Shown: positions 16,569 to 23,969, counted from the stretch's first letter. The stretch is DNA of 24,027 bases from Actinomycetes bacterium (GCA_023411615.1 JAEYOR010000016.1:1-24027); one strand, 5' to 3'. Numbers and translations are program-made. The notes: generated by a model from the letters alone, not told the origin.

Positions 16569-17116
16569 CGGAGCAGACCCTTCATGTCGGAGGTGGGTGT
16601 GGCCTCGAGCGCTGCGGCTTCAGCAGCGGCGGCAACCTGCTTGCGGTGGCCAAGCATTGGCTTGTCCTTGGCAAGTTCGTGCACCTTGAGGAGAGCGTTG
16701 ATGAGCATCTCGGGACGCGGCGGGCAGCCAGGCAGGTAGATGTCAACAGGTACCACGTGGTCCACACCCTGAACGATCGCGTAGTTGTTGAACATGCCGC
16801 CGGAGGAGGCGCACACGCCCATGGCAAGCACCCACTTGGGCTCGGCCATCTGGTCGTACACGCGGCGCACGATGGGCGCCATCTTCTGGGACACGCGGCC
16901 CGCGACGATCATGATGTCGGCCTGACGCGGGGAACCGCGGAACACCTCCATGCCGAAGCGGGCGAGGTCAAAGCGGGGCGTACCGGTGCTCATCATCTCG
17001 ATGGCGCAACACGCCAAGCCGAAGGTGGCAGGCCACATCGAGCCCGCGCGCGCCCAGCCGGCGAAGTCTTCGAGCTTGCCGATGATGAACGGCGGTGCGT
17101 CTGTGTGGTCACTCAT
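16565..17116 (-). CDS. nuoB: NADH-quinone oxidoreductase subunit B (cluster N2 subunit)
   Basis: A 183-residue subunit that holds cluster N2, the last electron carrier before menaquinone. Its four cysteine ligands are C36 and C37 (the unusual adjacent pair in GLACCAIEMM), C102 (GVCASSGG) and C131 (PGCPPRPE); the spacings (1, 65, 29) equal those of the E. coli protein. The start is ATG at 17114-17116, with GGGAG 7 nt upstream (17124-17128) and only 4 nt after the nuoA stop. The frame remains open 15 codons further up, into nuoA, but that has no ribosome site. The C-terminus carries an Ala-rich stretch (about 160-175). The stop overlaps nuoC by GTGA. Confidence 0.97.
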   Translation of the reverse strand: MSDHTDAPPFIIGKLEDFAGWARAGSMWPATFGLACCAIEMMSTGTPRFDLARFGMEVFRGSPRQADIMIVAGRVSQKMAPIVRRVYDQMAEPKWVLAMGVCASSGGMFNNYAIVQGVDHVVPVDIYLPGCPPRPEMLINALLKVHELAKDKPMLGHRKQVAAAAEAAALEATPTSDMKGLLR

Positions 17117-17120
17117 CGCG

Positions 17121-17480
17121 TCACTCCCAGTCGAATCCGCCGCGGCGCCACTCATACACAAAGGGGATTGTGATGAGCACGAGGAAGGTCAGGATCGCCA
17201 AGAATCCGAACAGCGCCAGCTGCCCGTATGCGACCGCCCACGGATAGAGGAACACCACCTCGATGTCAAAGATGATGAAGGTCATCGCGACGAGGTAGTA
17301 CTTGATGGGGATGCGCCCACCGCCGATGGCGCCGGGGGTAGGCGTCAAGCCCGACTCGTATTGGTCGAGCTTTGCGGCGTTGTACCGCTTGGGTCCAATG
17401 ACGGCGCTCGCCGCGAGACCCGCTCCGGCAAGGAGTGCCGCGATCACGATCATCACGACGATCGGCACGTATGGATTCAC
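17121..17480 (-). CDS. nuoA: NADH-quinone oxidoreductase subunit A
   Basis: A 119-residue membrane subunit with three helices (about 5-28, 58-82 and 88-109), at the junction of the two arms near the quinone entrance. Family marks are YESG (41-44) and FDIEVVFLYPWAV (71-83), whose acidic residues feed the proton path. It is the first gene of the canonical nuo order. Start GTG at 17478-17480 with a good ribosome site (GGGAAGGA, 17488-17495) 7 nt upstream, so it is not leaderless. It follows the MenJ-like gene by 19 nt with no room for a separate promoter outside that gene, suggesting cotranscription from upstream of MenJ or from a promoter within that gene. Confidence 0.96.
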   Translation of the reverse strand: MNPYVPIVVMIVIAALLAGAGLAASAVIGPKRYNAAKLDQYESGLTPTPGAIGGGRIPIKYYLVAMTFIIFDIEVVFLYPWAVAYGQLALFGFLAILTFLVLITIPFVYEWRRGGFDWE

Positions 17481-17499
17481 GGTCGTGTCCTTCCCGTCG

Positions 17500-18774
17500 C
17501 TATGCCGCTGGCGCGATCTTCACGAGAGCGGCCAGGAGTCTGTCCGCCCACGTGCCGCCGCGCGGCTCGTAGACATCTGCCAGCAGTCTAGAGACAAATT
17601 TCATGATGAGCGGACGGGGCAGACCGTACCTCGTACACACCTTCATCACGCTCGGATGTTCGATCAAGTTCGCAAACACGCGACCAAGTGAGTAGTACCC
17701 ACCGAGGTCGTCCTTCATCATCCTCGCATAGGACGCGAGCGCCTTCTCCCTGGCGACGTCATCGCCTGCTTCGCGCCACGCCACCATTGCCTCCGTGGCT
17801 CGTCGCGCCGCCTGCATCGCGTAGGCGATGCCTTCACCGTTGAAGGGGTTGACCATGCCGCCCGAGTCGCCCACAAGCATCATTCCTGGCACGTAATGCG
17901 GCTGGCGGTTGAAGGCCATCGGGATGGCCGCGCCCTTCACGTCGCCGATCTGCTCGCCAAACTCCCAGTCGTGGGCCGAGTGCTCGAGCCAATCGGCGAG
18001 CAATGCCTTGTGGTCGAGTTTGGACGGGGTTCCCTTGGCACTGAGGGTCCCCAGGCCGACGTTGGCGGTGCCATCGCCGAGCGGGAAGATCCAGCCGTAG
18101 CCCGGCAGCAGTTTCGAGTTGCCGCGTTCGCCGTCCCAAATCTCAAGGTGGCCCTCCATCCACTCTTCCTCGTGACGAGGAGTGGTGAGGTAGGTGCGCA
18201 CCGCAACGCCCATCGGCCGGTTCTTCTTGCGCTCGATGCCGAGGCCCAAGGCGATGCGGGCGCTCACACCGTCGGCTGCAATGACAAGAGGTGCTCGGTA
18301 CTCGACGCTCTCACCCACCTTGCGGCCATTGTCGTCGGTCTGGCGAGCGCTCACGCCCACCACTCGACCAGCGTCGTCCTGCAGTGCCTTGTCGACGTAC
18401 CAACCCTCGCGAACGTCGGCGCCACCAGCGCGGGCGTGATTGGCGAGGCGCTCGTCAAACTGAGCGCGCGGGAGGCTGAGACCGTACTGCGGGAAAGCCT
18501 CGAGGTCGTGCCACGGGAACTCAAGCCGGTGCCCACCGCCCACCATGCGCAAACCGATGTTGGGGATCCAACCCTCGTCTCGCGGAGTGGGCAAGCCGAT
18601 GAGGTCAATCTCCCGTACCGCGCGCGGTGTCAGTCCGTCACCGCACACCTTCTCGCGCGGGTAATGCGACTTCTCGAGCGCGATGACGTCAAAGCCTTCG
18701 ACGGCGAGGTACCGGGCCGCGGCAGCGCCGCCGGGGCCCGCCCCCACGATGATGACGTCGGCCTCAGTTTTCAC
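17500..18774 (-). CDS. menJ: Geranylgeranyl-reductase-family flavoprotein, probable menaquinone tail reductase MenJ
   Basis: A 424-residue FAD-dependent oxidoreductase. In actinobacteria this family includes MenJ (Rv0561c in M. tuberculosis), which saturates a double bond of the menaquinone isoprenoid tail. Here that role is inferred from family and context, since archaeal-lipid and chlorophyll tail reductases are relatives. The Rossmann motif GAGPGG (11-16) with E34 at the end of the second strand binds the ADP part of FAD. CGDG (44-47) and the GDSGGMVNPFNGEGI segment (about 298-312) are family hallmarks lining the flavin site. Start GTG at 18772-18774 has no clear Shine-Dalgarno site; TAGGCT 7 nt upstream could be a -10 box of a leaderless message. 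It precedes nuoA by 19 nt, so it probably heads the long transcription unit. Confidence 0.85.
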   Translation of the reverse strand: MKTEADVIIVGAGPGGAAAARYLAVEGFDVIALEKSHYPREKVCGDGLTPRAVREIDLIGLPTPRDEGWIPNIGLRMVGGGHRLEFPWHDLEAFPQYGLSLPRAQFDERLANHARAGGADVREGWYVDKALQDDAGRVVGVSARQTDDNGRKVGESVEYRAPLVIAADGVSARIALGLGIERKKNRPMGVAVRTYLTTPRHEEEWMEGHLEIWDGERGNSKLLPGYGWIFPLGDGTANVGLGTLSAKGTPSKLDHKALLADWLEHSAHDWEFGEQIGDVKGAAIPMAFNRQPHYVPGMMLVGDSGGMVNPFNGEGIAYAMQAARRATEAMVAWREAGDDVAREKALASYARMMKDDLGGYYSLGRVFANLIEHPSVMKVCTRYGLPRPLIMKFVSRLLADVYEPRGGTWADRLLAALVKIAPAA

Positions 18775-18781
18775 GTGGTCC

Positions 18782-18787
18782 AGCCTA
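18782..18787 (-). promoter_or_regulatory. Possible -10 box upstream of menJ/nuo
   Basis: Minus-strand TAGGCT (TAnnnT type) ends 7 nt before the menJ GTG, similar to but not identical with the TACGCT-N6 arrangement of four other genes here. No recognisable -35 is seen at 16-19 nt. If real, it would drive menJ and probably the whole nuo operon. Confidence 0.3.
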
Positions 18788-18881
18788 AGTCGTCCCGCGT
18801 GATGATCCGGCCTGGGGTCCTAGGTGGCAGGTCCCGAGAGTCCCGGTCCCCACACGGCCCTGCGCGGGTGATGGAGCGTCG

Positions 18882-18887
18882 TACGCT
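18882..18887 (+). promoter_or_regulatory. Putative leaderless -10 box of menF
   Basis: TACGCT ends exactly 6 nt before the menF GTG at 18894. No purine-rich ribosome site lies in between beyond a short GAG, so transcription would start at about the start codon. The 119-bp gap to the divergent menJ gene must hold both promoters. Confidence 0.5.
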
Positions 18888-18893
18888 TGTGAG

Positions 18894-20159
18894 GTGAGTA
18901 TCGACGCGGCGGCGCCCGGTCCCCTTGCCGTCAGGACGGTCGAGATCGACGACCCAGGTGACCTGCTCGCTACCCTCCCGCACCAGGGCATTTCCTGGGT
19001 GCGACGCGGCGAGGGGATGGTTGCGTGGGGCGAGGTGGCCCGGCTTCATTCGTCGGGCGTCTCTCGTTTTGACGAAGCACTGCTGTGGTGGCGGCGCATC
19101 ACTCGATACGCCACGGTGCGCGACGACCTTCGCTTGCGCGGCACCGGACTCATCTCCTTCGGCTCCTTCTCTTTTGCGGACGACGCTGTGGCCGGGGGAA
19201 CGATGATCGTCCCGCGCTATGTGCTCGGCCGGGTGGATGGCCGTTCCTTCTTCACTGTCATCGGTGACGATCCCGAGGACGAAACGACGCTGGCCGACGC
19301 GCTGGCCAACGCGATCCCCGCTCCCCCGCTTCCGTCCGTGACGATTGAGCCGGGTGATGAGGCGGGCTGGAGCGCGTCGGTTTCCGCTGCCGTGAGGCGC
19401 ATCGAGGCCGGCGAGGTGGACAAGGTGGTGCTTGCCCGCGCTGTCGAGGCCCGCGCCGACGCCCCGCTTGATGTGCGACCCGTGTTGCGGCGCCTCGCCG
19501 AGGATTACGACATGTGCTGGACGTTCCATGTGGACGGCATGCTCGGCGCCACTCCCGAGCTCCTCGCTCGCGTCGATCACGGTCTTGTCACGTCGCGCGT
19601 CCTTGCGGGCACGATCCGAATGACGGGTGATGAGACGGCGGACTTGGCGCGGGCGGCGAAACTCGCCCGCTCATCGAAGGACCGCGAAGAGCATTCATAC
19701 GCAGTCCACTCGGTCAGTCAGGTGCTTGCCGCACACTGCGCTTCTGTCAACGTGCCGGATGAGCCCTCGGTGCTCCACCTGCCCAACGTCATGCACCTTG
19801 CGACGGATATCACCGGGGCGTTGTCGAGCCCGGTGGGGGTGCTTGACCTTGTGAGCGAGTTGCACCCCTCGGCAGCGGTGTGCGGAACACCGACTCTCGC
19901 CGCCGCGCGCGTCATCGACGAGTTGGAAGACCTCGACCGCGCGCGTTACGCGGGACCGGTGGGCTGGATCGGCGCGGCAGGCGATGGCGAATGGTGCATT
20001 GCACTGCGCTCCGCCGAGATCTCCGCCGAGAACCCGAGCCGCATGCGTCTGTTCGCCGGTTGTGGCATTGTCGCAGCCTCGAACCCCGCGTCCGAGTGGG
20101 CCGAATCTGAGGCAAAGCTGGAGCCGATGCGCGCGGCGCTCGGCCTTGCCGCGAATTAG
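18894..20159 (+). CDS. menF: Isochorismate synthase (menaquinone pathway)
   Basis: A 421-residue chorismate-binding enzyme that converts chorismate to isochorismate, the first committed step of menaquinone head-group synthesis. The chorismate-binding domain covers about residues 155-415. Landmarks are K177 in EVDKVVLAR (the water-activating lysine position of isochorismate synthases), GATPELL with E222, AGTIR (238-242), KDREEH (262-267), HPSAAVCGTP (324-333), R351-YAGPVGW and GCGIVAASNPASEWAE (389-404), which provide Mg2+ and carboxylate contacts. Siderophore or salicylate enzymes share these motifs; the nearby menD, menC and menB favour menaquinone. Start GTG at 18894-18896, probably leaderless. 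The end lies 12 nt from the end of the convergent menD. Confidence 0.92.
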   Translation: MSIDAAAPGPLAVRTVEIDDPGDLLATLPHQGISWVRRGEGMVAWGEVARLHSSGVSRFDEALLWWRRITRYATVRDDLRLRGTGLISFGSFSFADDAVAGGTMIVPRYVLGRVDGRSFFTVIGDDPEDETTLADALANAIPAPPLPSVTIEPGDEAGWSASVSAAVRRIEAGEVDKVVLARAVEARADAPLDVRPVLRRLAEDYDMCWTFHVDGMLGATPELLARVDHGLVTSRVLAGTIRMTGDETADLARAAKLARSSKDREEHSYAVHSVSQVLAAHCASVNVPDEPSVLHLPNVMHLATDITGALSSPVGVLDLVSELHPSAAVCGTPTLAAARVIDELEDLDRARYAGPVGWIGAAGDGEWCIALRSAEISAENPSRMRLFAGCGIVAASNPASEWAESEAKLEPMRAALGLAAN

Positions 20160-20171
20160 GGGCAGCGGTTC

Positions 20172-21860
20172 CTAGACCCCCACGAAGCCGAGGTCTCGCG
20201 GAGAGATCACCCGTGCCTCGATCACGTGAATACCGCTCAGCGACTTCGTCAGCGCCTTTTTCAAGTCGCTCTTGCTTTCGACGAGCGAGTACGACGCCCC
20301 GTAGGCCTGCGCGATCGCCTTGAGGTCGGCCTTGTGCGGCGTCGTGAACACCCGACGCAGGTGGTCGGGGTTTGCCGATGAATGCTCGAGCGACGAGAAG
20401 ATCGTGCCGCCGCCGTCGTTGACGACCACGATCCGCACGTTGGGCCTCACCTCGTCGGTGCCGACCAAGAGGCCCCCAGCGTCGTGCAAGAAGGTGACGT
20501 CACCCATGAGAGCGGTGACGGGCTTGCCCAATCCGAGAGCCAAGCCAAGGGCCGTCGACGTGGTGCCATCAATTCCAGACAGCCCCCGGTTCGCGACAAG
20601 CGTTGGGGCCGCGCCGGGCTCCCACACGGGCGCGATGTCATCGACCATACGAATCGGACCTGATGACCCAATGAATGCGACGTCGTCGGGACCGAGACCC
20701 TCGACCACCGCGCGCGCCACCGTACGAGCACCCCACTCGCGGCCCACACCGGGGACTGCCTCACAGGCTTGACCCCACGCGCGCACCCACTCGCTGTCCC
20801 GCTTGCCGAGCTGGAGCCATTCATCGGGAACGACGTGCAGGACGCGTTCGGCATGCCGCGGAGCCTCGCGCCACCTCGCGCCGTGACCCGCGACATACAG
20901 CGCCGATGCGTTGCTGATCAACTGCTGGATAGGCCGCGACAACGTGGGCCTGCCAACGACAACCACTTGGCGAACCTGGCTCGCGAGCGCGCGCCCTGCA
21001 TCGGTGCGCAACGCTGCGGCGTAACACGGGAGTGCGTTCGGACCGGTGCGGGCGCCGGATGTGGGCTCCGCAAGCAACGGCCAGTTGTGGGCCTCCGCAA
21101 CAAGACGGGCACGATCCCCTGCGCCGTCGCCTGCGATGACAACGGTGCGCGGTTCATCGGGCAATTTGCCTGGGCGGGGGTTGACGGCGGCCTTCAGCCG
21201 TTGGCGGGTGCGATCAACGAGGGTGGCGCGTTCGCGGTCAACCCTCGGCCATGCACCGCCATCGGGGCCGAGCGGCTCGCGGAACTCGACATTGAGATGG
21301 ACCGGTCCCGGGGCGGCCGCCGTCACGTCGCGGTCGGGTTTGCCAATGGCCCAGTGGACGGCGCGGGCCGCTAGCAGGGTGGCTCGGCCTTCGCGTTCGC
21401 CCTCCTCGGGTGCGGCTGACGTCGTCTCCCATCGCACAAAAGCGCCAAAGATGCCCTCTTGGTCGGTGGTCTGGTTGGCGCCAATCCCGCGCAATTCATG
21501 AGGCCGGTCAGCGGTGAGGAGCACGAGCGGCAGGCCCGCGTGGTGCGCTTCCATGACCGCGGGCAAGAGGTTGCCGACGGCCGTGCCCGACGTGGTGACG
21601 ATCCCAACGGGACGGAGCGTGCCTTCGAGTTCGCGAGCGCGAGCGATCCCGAGTGCGAGGAAGGCGGCGGCCCGCTCGTCGATGCGGACGTGAAGGGTGA
21701 TCTCGGGGGCGCCTGCGGGCCTGTCATCCGAGGCAGCCTCGGCCAGAGCGTGCGCCAGCGGGCCCGAGCGGGAACCGGGGCACAGCACGTAATCACGCAT
21801 TCCGTTGGCAGCGAGTGCGGCCACCAACTCACGGGCGTAGGCGGCACTGGGATGAGTCAT
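20172..21860 (-). CDS. menD: 2-succinyl-5-enolpyruvyl-6-hydroxy-3-cyclohexene-1-carboxylate synthase
   Basis: A 562-residue thiamine-diphosphate enzyme that joins the succinic-semialdehyde-ThDP adduct of 2-oxoglutarate to isochorismate (SEPHCHC synthase). The N-terminal substrate/cofactor region shows VLCPGSRSGPLAHAL (25-39) and the ThDP-activating glutamate E62 in RIDERAAAF. The C-terminal Mg-ThDP motif is GDVTFLHD (453-460), followed by VVNDGGGTIF. Length equals the family norm (about 555). ATG at 21858-21860 is taken as the start because it overlaps the menC stop as ATGA; a GTG two codons earlier (21864-21866) is the alternative. No good ribosome site is seen, so translation is likely coupled to menC. 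TAGAGT 6 nt upstream of the ATG is a possible internal -10 but may be chance. Confidence 0.94.
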   Translation of the reverse strand: MTHPSAAYARELVAALAANGMRDYVLCPGSRSGPLAHALAEAASDDRPAGAPEITLHVRIDERAAAFLALGIARARELEGTLRPVGIVTTSGTAVGNLLPAVMEAHHAGLPLVLLTADRPHELRGIGANQTTDQEGIFGAFVRWETTSAAPEEGEREGRATLLAARAVHWAIGKPDRDVTAAAPGPVHLNVEFREPLGPDGGAWPRVDRERATLVDRTRQRLKAAVNPRPGKLPDEPRTVVIAGDGAGDRARLVAEAHNWPLLAEPTSGARTGPNALPCYAAALRTDAGRALASQVRQVVVVGRPTLSRPIQQLISNASALYVAGHGARWREAPRHAERVLHVVPDEWLQLGKRDSEWVRAWGQACEAVPGVGREWGARTVARAVVEGLGPDDVAFIGSSGPIRMVDDIAPVWEPGAAPTLVANRGLSGIDGTTSTALGLALGLGKPVTALMGDVTFLHDAGGLLVGTDEVRPNVRIVVVNDGGGTIFSSLEHSSANPDHLRRVFTTPHKADLKAIAQAYGASYSLVESKSDLKKALTKSLSGIHVIEARVISPRDLGFVGV

Positions 21861-22768
21861 GGGCACACTCTAAGTTGCCGGGGCGCGAGGCGCCCGTTGA
21901 CCGGCACCAACGTGTCGTCCACCGTGTCTGTTGCGAGAAGCGTGCCGGTCCCCAGGCCGTGGGCGAGTCCGGCGTCGGGCAACGCGAGTGCCGCGCTGAG
22001 CGCCGCCGCGAGACCCACCGATGACTCCATTGCCGAGGACACGACCACCGGCAACCCGAGCCGGTGAGCCATCTCCACCACCGCCCGCGCGCCACCCAAA
22101 GGCGACGGCTTGAGCACGAGGATGTCGGCAGCGTCGGCCCGGACCACGGAGTCCACGTCCCCCGTGAGACGGATTGATTCGTCGGCGGCGATGCGGGTGG
22201 TCACCGCGCGGCGCACGGTGGCGAACTCCGCGATGGTCGCGCACGGCTGCTCGACGTACTCGAGACCGTCCACTCCCCCGCTGCGGGCGGCGCTGTCGAG
22301 TGCGGCTATCGCCGTGATCGCAGCCGCTGCGTCCCATGCGCCGTTCGCGTCGACGCGTACCTTGCCGCCCGGGCCGAGCGCGGCGGCTACCGCCTCCACG
22401 CGGGCGCAATCGGCTTTGAGCGTGGCGGCAGGGTCCGGGTCCGCGCCGCGGGGACCGCCCACTTTTACCTTTGCCGTACGGCAGCCGAACTGGAGCGCGA
22501 GGGCGTGGGCGGCGTCGGCGTCAATTTCGGGGATGATCTGCGCGGTCTCAACGCTGTCGCGGACCGGGGTGGGGAGGTTGCCGTGCGCCGCTTCCATCGC
22601 GGCACTCCACCAGCGGTTGCGTTGCTCCGCGTTGTAGTCGGAGAACGGGGAGTACTCGCCCCAGGCGTCGGCTCCATCGGGTCCGGTGCCGCGGATGAGG
22701 AGGCCGGACCGCTCGGTGAGGCCGCGAAAGCGCACAGTGAGGCGCACGGTGAACGGCCGAAACTCCAT
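21857..22768 (-). CDS. menC: o-Succinylbenzoate synthase (enolase superfamily)
   Basis: A 303-residue enzyme dehydrating SHCHC to o-succinylbenzoate in the menaquinone pathway. The enolase-superfamily catalytic set is complete: K100-V-K102 on strand 2, Mg2+ ligands D140 (RVDANGAW), E173 (EQPC) and D196 (AADES), and K220 (LKPSPLGG) as the opposite lysine. The N-terminal capping domain is about 1-90. Length is typical of the short actinobacterial MenC. Dipeptide epimerases share the fold, but the ATGA overlap with menD and the surrounding men genes settle the assignment. Start ATG at 22766-22768 without a ribosome site; TACGCT ends 6 nt upstream. It is the first gene of a menC-menD transcription unit and diverges from menB. 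MenH, which usually acts before MenC, is not in the window. Confidence 0.92.
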   Translation of the reverse strand: MEFRPFTVRLTVRFRGLTERSGLLIRGTGPDGADAWGEYSPFSDYNAEQRNRWWSAAMEAAHGNLPTPVRDSVETAQIIPEIDADAAHALALQFGCRTAKVKVGGPRGADPDPAATLKADCARVEAVAAALGPGGKVRVDANGAWDAAAAITAIAALDSAARSGGVDGLEYVEQPCATIAEFATVRRAVTTRIAADESIRLTGDVDSVVRADAADILVLKPSPLGGARAVVEMAHRLGLPVVVSSAMESSVGLAAALSAALALPDAGLAHGLGTGTLLATDTVDDTLVPVNGRLAPRQLRVCP

Positions 22769-22774
22769 GTACTA

Positions 22775-22780
22775 AGCGTA
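22775..22780 (-). promoter_or_regulatory. Putative leaderless -10 box of menC-menD
   Basis: Minus-strand TACGCT, 6 nt before the menC ATG, identical in sequence and distance to those of menB, menF and the O-methyltransferase. No clear -35 is seen; none would be needed in many actinobacterial promoters. Confidence 0.5.
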
Positions 22781-22796
22781 GGCGTCCACCCGGCCA

Positions 22797-23027
22797 CGCC
22801 CTGTGGTGCGAGTCGCGCCCCGCCGCGTGGCTACGAACCGCTGGCGCGGGCGACACGCCAGTGGCGGGCACGACGGAGCACGGTTTCGCGGCGTGTCGGT
22901 TGCTTGGGCGGTTCGAAGCCTCCGCCGGTGGGGTTGAGCGGTTCGTAGCTGTCGCCGACGCCGGGGCTGGGGTCGGGCGGGCGCGTAAGGGTTGGGGGCG
23001 CGCGGGCGTTGTCGAGCGGCTCACCGA
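22797..23027. other. Divergent menC/menB intergenic region with repeated words
   Basis: The 271-nt gap between the two divergent start codons shows no credible gene. Besides the two putative -10 boxes at its ends it carries a 13-bp perfect inverted repeat (22830-22842 and 22937-22949), a third GCGGTTCG copy at 22908-22915, and a CGACACGCC/GGCGTGTCG pair (22851-22859 and 22890-22898). It is a plausible control region for the two men units, or a site holding a dispersed intergenic repeat. Confidence 0.55.
22830..22949. repeat. 13-bp perfect inverted repeat, arms 94 bp apart
   Basis: GCTACGAACCGCT at 22830-22842 is the exact reverse complement of AGCGGTTCGTAGC at 22937-22949. A further GCGGTTCG at 22908-22915 lies exactly 30 bp before the one in the right arm (22938-22945), about three helical turns, so the copies would face the same side of DNA. 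Confidence 0.7.
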
Positions 23028-23033
23028 TACGCT
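23028..23033 (+). promoter_or_regulatory. Putative leaderless -10 box of menB
   Basis: TACGCT ends 6 nt before the menB ATG (23040-23042). The intervening CGGAGC contains GGAG but is too close to the start codon to act as a normal Shine-Dalgarno site. Confidence 0.5.
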
Positions 23034-23039
23034 CGGAGC

Positions 23040-23969
23040 ATGAGTGAGTTGCCCTCCCAGGTCTCGGACCTCATGGACCCCTCCCAGTGGCGTGCGATCG
23101 ACGCCTTCCCCGATGCGGACATCACGTATCACCGCTGGGTCTCGCGCGGCGCGGACGGGGAGCGGGACCTGCCTGCGGTCCGCATCGCTTTCAATCGGCC
23201 TGAGGTGCGCAACGCCTTCCGCCCGCAAACGGTCGACCAGTTGTACCGTGCTCTCGATCACGCGCGGATGACGGCCGACGTTGGGACCATCATTCTCACT
23301 GGAAACGGTCCCGCGGCCGACGGTGTGCATGCGTTCTGCTCGGGCGGTGACCAGCGCATTCGTGGCCGCGATGGGTACTTGTATGAGGGCTCGGCGGCAG
23401 ATGCACCCGCGTATGGCGGGCGTCTCCACATTCTTGAGGTGCAACGCCTCATGCGGACGAGCCCCAAGGTGATTGTCGCCGCCGTCAATGGCTGGGCCGC
23501 AGGTGGCGGGCATTCCCTCAACGTGGTGGCAGACCTTTCGCTGGCGAGTCGGGAGCACGCACGCTTCAAGCAGACCGACGCCAACGTCGGCTCTTTCGAC
23601 GCCGGTTACGGCTCCGCGCTGCTTGCCCGTCAGGTGGGCGACAAGCGGGCGCGTGAGATCTTCTTCTTGGCACGCGAGTACTCGGCGGAGGATGCGGAGC
23701 GTTGGGGCGTGGTCAACGAGGCCGTGCCGCACGCGGAGCTTGAGGCGCGGGCGCTCGAGTACGCGCGCATCATCGCCACCAAGTCGCCGCAGGCGATTCG
23801 CATGCTGAAGTTTGCCTTCAATTTGGCCGACGATGGGCTTGCGGGCCAGCAGGTGTTCGCCGGGGAGGCGACGCGGCTTGCGTATATGACTGACGAGGCG
23901 CAAGAGGGTCGCGATGCGTTCCTCGAGCGGCGCGACCCGGATTGGCAGCGGTTCCCTTACGCGTTTTAG
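23040..23969 (+). CDS. menB: 1,4-Dihydroxy-2-naphthoyl-CoA synthase
   Basis: A 309-residue crotonase-family enzyme that closes the second ring of o-succinylbenzoyl-CoA to give 1,4-dihydroxy-2-naphthoyl-CoA. CSGGDQRIRGRDGY (100-113) forms the CoA-ester oxyanion region with the flexible active-site loop. QTDANVGSFDAGYG (178-191) supplies D180 and D187, and Y282 lies in AYMTDEA; the three have the same spacings as D185, D192 and Y287 of M. tuberculosis MenB. D180 stands where E. coli has glycine with bound bicarbonate, so this is the bicarbonate-independent, Asp-type enzyme. The start ATG at 23040-23042 matches the usual N-terminus; upstream in-frame codons to 22992 lie in the control region. 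It diverges from menC. menE or menA may follow outside the window. Confidence 0.95.
   Translation: MSELPSQVSDLMDPSQWRAIDAFPDADITYHRWVSRGADGERDLPAVRIAFNRPEVRNAFRPQTVDQLYRALDHARMTADVGTIILTGNGPAADGVHAFCSGGDQRIRGRDGYLYEGSAADAPAYGGRLHILEVQRLMRTSPKVIVAAVNGWAAGGGHSLNVVADLSLASREHARFKQTDANVGSFDAGYGSALLARQVGDKRAREIFFLAREYSAEDAERWGVVNEAVPHAELEARALEYARIIATKSPQAIRMLKFAFNLADDGLAGQQVFAGEATRLAYMTDEAQEGRDAFLERRDPDWQRFPYAF

Noticed and set aside
14619..16739. A 706-codon open frame on the plus strand
   Set aside because: It is wholly antisense to nuoC, nuoD and part of nuoB, which have complete family motifs. Long antisense frames arise from GC-rich codon bias, and its translation is Arg/His/Asp/Val-rich with no recognisable domain.
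18771..19580. A 269-codon minus-strand frame antisense to menF
   Set aside because: menF carries the full chorismate-enzyme motif set; the antisense frame shows no domain.
22901..22930. GGTTCGAAGCC resembling a tRNA T-arm
   Set aside because: No matching acceptor, D or anticodon arms can be paired around it; it is one of the GCGGTTCG repeats.
22548..23903. A 451-codon minus-strand frame spanning the menC/menB gap
   Set aside because: It overlaps menB antisense and menC out of frame, while both of these have full catalytic residues. Its sequence is a composition shadow.
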